A stretch of 14,535 bases of DNA from GCA-020348365 sp964347995. Lineage in GTDB: Archaea > Thermoproteota > Bathyarchaeia > Bathyarchaeales > Bathyarchaeaceae. Under the pieces are notes generated by a model. The model was not told the origin of the DNA and ran no database searches. It saw nothing but the letters and a program-made list of their open reading frames with translations. Shown piece by piece: positions 11,956 through 14,535 of this stretch; the stretch's first letter is position 1; every line of letters begins with the position of its first letter. The stretch is from the NCBI GenBank assembly GCA_964347995.1, contig CAYGBA010000040.1:1-14535 (forward strand), written 5' to 3'. The position numbers and the translations under genes are program-made.

Positions 11956-13293
11956 ATGACTAAACATCCTAAAAGCGGCATGGAGACTAGCCCAACTGTG
12001 AAGAAAAGGAGGTATGCCGTTCAAAGTCGTAAGCTGACTGTAATAGCGTTAGCATTAGTCTCCGTTGTTCTCGTTAGTTATGTGGCGGTGGTTTACTATC
12101 CCAAACTTCTCCTGGATGCAGCATATGCCACATCTGATGGAAGAGCGTATTCTGTTGATCCGATGGTGGTCTCGGCAAATACGCGCTTTGCCTTTAATCT
12201 TTTCAGAGAGCTTGTCGCCGAGGAACTGGATAAGAATATTTTCATTTCGCCTTTGAGCATCTCACTGGCGTTGGCAATGACCTACAACGGGGCAGAAGGT
12301 ACAACAAAAGATGCAATGGCGGAGACGCTCAATTTTGGAAACATGAGTTTAGACGAGATCAACGACGCATACTCAAACTTGATAGAAAGCCTAGAAAACG
12401 CTGATCAAGCAGTACAGTTGCTGTTTGGGAACTCTGTTTGGATGAAGAAGGAGTTTGAACCTCTTGTTAAAGCTAGTTTCACCGATAGAATAACAACTTG
12501 GTACAACGGGGAGACGTTTACACGCGATTTTGGGAACCCCCAGACTGTCAGCGAAATTAATGGGTGGGTAGATAAGAGAACGCAAGGCACAATAAAAAAG
12601 ATAATTGAAGAGCTAGATCCGGAGCTGGTAATGCTCTTAATCAATGCTATTTATTTCAAGGGAGAATGGATAGTAGAATTCGACGAGGCCGCAACACAGA
12701 AACAGGATTTCTTCTTGCCTGAAGGAACCGCCATGCAGGTTGACATGATGTCTACTTCAGGTAACTTCAGCTATTACTCAGGGGAGAACTGCCAAGTAGC
12801 AAGACTGCCCTACGGACGAGACAAAATCGCAATGTATGTCTTCTTGCCGAATGAAGGAATCTCTCTCGACTCCTTTATGGCCAGCCTGAACCAAACTACT
12901 CACGACGAATATATCAGCAAACTTCGGTCTAGAGGGAACCTCATCATCAAACTGCCAAAATTTAAAGTAGAGTATGGTGTGAAACGCCTCAATAATGTTC
13001 TGAAGAAGCTGGGAATGCAAATAGCCTTCGAGCCCTATGAAGCGGACTTCAGCGGTATCGCATCAACCGCCCCAGAAAATCTCTACATATCCTTTGTAGA
13101 TCACAAAGCTGTGGTGGAAGTCAATGAAAAAGGGACCGAAGCAGCGGCAGTGACTGATGTAGGCATAGGACTCACCTCGATTCAACCGAGTTTGAGTTTT
13201 GTGGTCAATAGGCCGTTCTTCTTCGAAATCAGGGATGACCGCTCAGGTTCAATTCTATTTATGGGCAGAATCCTTAGTCCCACTGGAACATGA
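11956..13293 (+). CDS. Membrane-anchored serpin (serine protease inhibitor)
   Basis: A 445-residue serpin. A basic cytoplasmic start (residues 1-26, K-K-R-R) leads into a signal-anchor helix (27-48), so the inhibitor domain (about 72-445) faces outside. Serpin landmarks: F-I-S-P-L-S-I-S-L-A-L-A-M (96-108), N-A-I-Y-F-K-G-E-W (230-238), F-L-P-N-E (296-300), L-P-K-F-K-V-E (333-339), and V-V-N-R-P-F-F-F-E-I (416-425) with G-S-I-L-F-M-G-R-I (431-439). The reactive-centre loop hinge is E-V-N-E-K-G-T-E-A-A-A (388-398), the small-residue pattern of inhibitory serpins. Counting from G393 as P15 puts the cut bond at about T407-S408, within G-L-T-S-I-Q; the loop is one or two residues longer than in alpha-1-antitrypsin, so P1 is uncertain. 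There are a few sequons. Target protease unknown; no protease gene is adjacent. Start chosen from the TATA spacing. Confidence 0.93.
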   Translation: MTKHPKSGMETSPTVKKRRYAVQSRKLTVIALALVSVVLVSYVAVVYYPKLLLDAAYATSDGRAYSVDPMVVSANTRFAFNLFRELVAEELDKNIFISPLSISLALAMTYNGAEGTTKDAMAETLNFGNMSLDEINDAYSNLIESLENADQAVQLLFGNSVWMKKEFEPLVKASFTDRITTWYNGETFTRDFGNPQTVSEINGWVDKRTQGTIKKIIEELDPELVMLLINAIYFKGEWIVEFDEAATQKQDFFLPEGTAMQVDMMSTSGNFSYYSGENCQVARLPYGRDKIAMYVFLPNEGISLDSFMASLNQTTHDEYISKLRSRGNLIIKLPKFKVEYGVKRLNNVLKKLGMQIAFEPYEADFSGIASTAPENLYISFVDHKAVVEVNEKGTEAAAVTDVGIGLTSIQPSLSFVVNRPFFFEIRDDRSGSILFMGRILSPTGT

Positions 13294-13357
13294 ATTAAGT
13301 CAGAGCGCGCGCATTCGAAAGATGCTGACCTGTGACTTGTGGAAGAGGTCATTTTGA

Positions 13358-13369
13358 CTAACTAGTTAG
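13358..13369. repeat. 12-bp perfect palindrome between serpin and SRPBCC genes
   Basis: CTAACTAGTTAG, in the 143-bp gap after the serpin gene. It lies about 20 bp before a TATA-like GTTAAACG (about 13389-13396), so it could be an operator for the downstream gene, or a chance palindrome. Confidence 0.25.
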
Positions 13370-13436
13370 CTAGATTTCCGTAGCAAGTGTTAAACGCTGA
13401 AAAGAGATAATTAGGATTTTTGGTGGTGATGTTTTC

Positions 13437-13895
13437 TTGGGTAGGATAGAGAAGTCAATTGAAATTAAGGCTCCGCCTGAGAGAGTGTGGGAAATGCTTG
13501 CTCTGGACAGGTGGTCAGAGTGGCAGGTAGTAGGTGGTATAGGTTCCTTGCAAATCGAGAAGGGTGTAAAGTTCACTTCAGAGGTGAACACTCCTGAAGA
13601 CAAGTATCGAGTGGGTGCGTCTGCCCGACCAACTACCTACGACAAACTAACTTTCAAGGTCACGGAGAGTCTAAAGAACGAGAAGATTACATATCTTATA
13701 GAAGAACCAGGAAGAAATTCTACTATAACACTTGTCTTGGAGCCCGTAGAGGAGGGAACTAAACTTACATATGCGACAAGTTATGAAATGCCATGGGGAA
13801 TTTTTGGCAAGTTCCTCGAAAAATTGTTCAAGGGAATAGGCGAAGGGCAACTCGAGAAATCTTTAGAGAAGTTGAAGAGCATTCTGGAAAAATAG
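13437..13895 (+). CDS. SRPBCC-family protein (polyketide cyclase/START-like)
   Basis: A 152-residue helix-grip protein. It opens I-E-K-S-I-E-I-K-A-P-P-E-R-V-W-E-M-L (4-21), the standard SRPBCC start, followed by W-S-E-W (26-29). It ends with Y-E-M-P-W-G-I-F-G-K-F-L-E-K-L-F (116-131) and the long C-terminal helix L-E-K-S-L-E-K-L-K-S-I-L (139-150) that closes the pocket. These proteins bind hydrophobic ligands or catalyse cyclisation or hydrolysis; the ligand cannot be read from sequence. The TTG start at 13437 is supported by GGTGGTGAT ending 6 nt before it, a stronger Shine-Dalgarno sequence than most genes here have. It is followed at 75 bp by an ester-cyclase-like gene, another hydrophobic-pocket protein, so the two may belong to one unit. 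Confidence 0.85.
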   Translation: MGRIEKSIEIKAPPERVWEMLALDRWSEWQVVGGIGSLQIEKGVKFTSEVNTPEDKYRVGASARPTTYDKLTFKVTESLKNEKITYLIEEPGRNSTITLVLEPVEEGTKLTYATSYEMPWGIFGKFLEKLFKGIGEGQLEKSLEKLKSILEK

Positions 13896-13942
13896 ATGCT
13901 CACACGAAGAACAACTGTTAGGTGTTGAAAAGGAGAATAATT

Positions 13943-13957
13943 ATGGATAATAAATAG
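13943..13957 (+). CDS. Possible four-codon leader ORF upstream of the ester cyclase
   Basis: AAGGAG (13930-13935), a 7-nt gap, then ATG GAT AAT AAA TAG (M-D-N-K-stop). The TAG overlaps the next Shine-Dalgarno sequence AGGAGGTGA (13956-13964), the arrangement of a leader peptide that passes ribosomes on to the next gene. It is short enough to be chance; treat as a candidate. Confidence 0.3.
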   Translation: MDNK

Positions 13958-13970
13958 GAGGTGACATACT

Positions 13971-14396
13971 ACGACATTAGAAGAGAATAAAGCAAGAGTT
14001 CGTAAAGTGATTGAAGCCATTAATGAACAAAACTTGGATTTTTTGGATAGTTTAACAGCACCAGATTATTTTGACCATACCCATCAACTTAATCCAGAAG
14101 GTGTCAAACAATTCATGAACATGATTTTTAAAGCCTTTCCCGATTGGCATGAAACTATTGAAGACATCGTTGCTGAAGGGGATAAGGTCTGGGTTCGTGC
14201 TAAAGCCACGGGGACACACACAGGCGAATATCGTGGACTAGCCCCTACGAGCAAGAAGATAACAGGTATGGGTGTCAACATCTATCGCATAGTTAATGGC
14301 AAGTTTGTAGAAGGATGGGCTGTCGAAGATTGGTTGGATTTTCTCCAACAATTAGGTGTTGTTGAATACAAAGGATTTCCTGATGAAGCTAAGTAA
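13971..14396 (+). CDS. SnoaL-like ester cyclase family protein
   Basis: A small alpha+beta barrel protein (141 residues from the proposed ACG, 129 from GTG 14007). It has the SnoaL/ester cyclase pattern: an N-terminal helix with V-R-K-V-I-E-A-I-N, then D-Y-F-D-H-T (32-37), F-P-D-W-H-E-T-I-E-D-I-V (56-67), V-W-V-R-A-K-A-T-G-T-H-T-G (73-85), and the V-N-I-Y-R-I-V-N-G-K-F-V-E-G-W (102-116) strand pair. These bind hydrophobic small molecules; many family members have no known substrate. The full N-terminal helix needs T-L-E-E-N-K-A-R upstream of the GTG. A 9-base perfect Shine-Dalgarno sequence ends 6 nt before an in-frame ACG at 13971, and no ATG/GTG/TTG lies in reach, so the start may be ACG, or ATG with one base changed. 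The next gene begins 26 bp after its stop. Confidence 0.78.
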   Translation, partial: TTLEENKARVRKVIEAINEQNLDFLDSLTAPDYFDHTHQLNPEGVKQFMNMIFKAFPDWHETIEDIVAEGDKVWVRAKATGTHTGEYRGLAPTSKKITGMGVNIYRIVNGKFVEGWAVEDWLDFLQQLGVVEYKGFPDEAK

Positions 14397-14422
14397 CTGC
14401 ATGTGTGAAAGGAGGACAAATC

Positions 14423-14535
14423 TTGTCACTTATACCAGAGTTTGAGTTAGGCTTTTGGAACGCTTGGATTATTATAGTTCTAGGTTTTATTCTCCCTTGG
14501 ATTCCCTCTTTTTTCAGTAGCAGAGAAGTAGTGAA
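14423..14535 (+). CDS. Membrane protein, N-terminal fragment (possibly isoprenylcysteine methyltransferase-like)
   Basis: The first 37 codons of a gene that runs off the window. Product begins (M)SLIPEFELGFWNAW, followed by a hydrophobic run I-I-I-V-L-G-F-I-L-P-W-I-P-S-F-F that is a likely membrane helix. A TTG start at 14423 is supported by AAAGGAGG just before it. The 'SLIPEFE.G.WNAW' opening recalls membrane methyltransferases of the ICMT/DUF1295 type, but the fragment is too short to be sure. It follows the ester cyclase gene by 26 bp on the same strand and may be co-transcribed. Confidence 0.55.
   Translation, partial: MSLIPEFELGFWNAWIIIVLGFILPWIPSFFSSREVV

Overview
The window reads as a piece of an archaeal genome. 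Most genes have a TATA-like box (TTTAWA-type) about 25 bp before the plausible transcript start. Several genes look leaderless or have a leader of about 20 nt. GTG and TTG starts are common. One gene encodes a secreted, sequon-rich coiled-coil glycoprotein with a C-terminal membrane anchor. A mesophilic to moderately thermophilic member of the TACK/Bathyarchaeia type is my best guess, but this rests on general gene style, not on a marker gene.

Layout. (1) 1-2427, minus strand: a tightly overlapping bshC-bshB1-bshA operon (bshA cut by the window edge), the three-enzyme pathway to bacillithiol. (2) 2592-3074, plus strand, divergent from it: a DinB/YfiT-like protein, the superfamily that contains the bacillithiol-S-transferase BstA. 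Together these suggest an archaeal low-molecular-weight thiol system. (3) 3097-6023, minus: a TIM-barrel amidohydrolase, a beta-CASP metallo-beta-lactamase nuclease of RNase J type, and an unrecognised 131-residue protein, each with its own promoter. (4) 6232-7545, minus: a membrane-anchored extracellular protein whose stalk is seven exact 14-residue coiled-coil units. (5) 7833-10312, minus: a small four-cysteine protein, an isochorismatase-like cysteine hydrolase, and a methyltransferase/GNAT acetyltransferase pair joined by a TAATG overlap. (6) 10535-11544: a small unknown gene divergent from a winged-helix regulator, with a dyad in the shared promoter region. (7) 11956-13293, plus: a membrane-anchored serpin with an inhibitory-type hinge and a 17-bp dyad just before its TATA box. 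(8) 13437-14535, plus: an SRPBCC protein, a SnoaL-like ester cyclase and the start of a membrane protein, each preceded by a Shine-Dalgarno sequence, unlike most genes in the window.

The best candidates for something new are the bacillithiol operon with its divergent DinB neighbour, and the coiled-coil glycoprotein stalk. Smaller curiosities are the ester cyclase, whose perfect Shine-Dalgarno sequence points at an ACG codon, and dyads at the promoters of the regulator and the serpin. I see no CRISPR array, rRNA, tRNA, insertion sequence or phage module.
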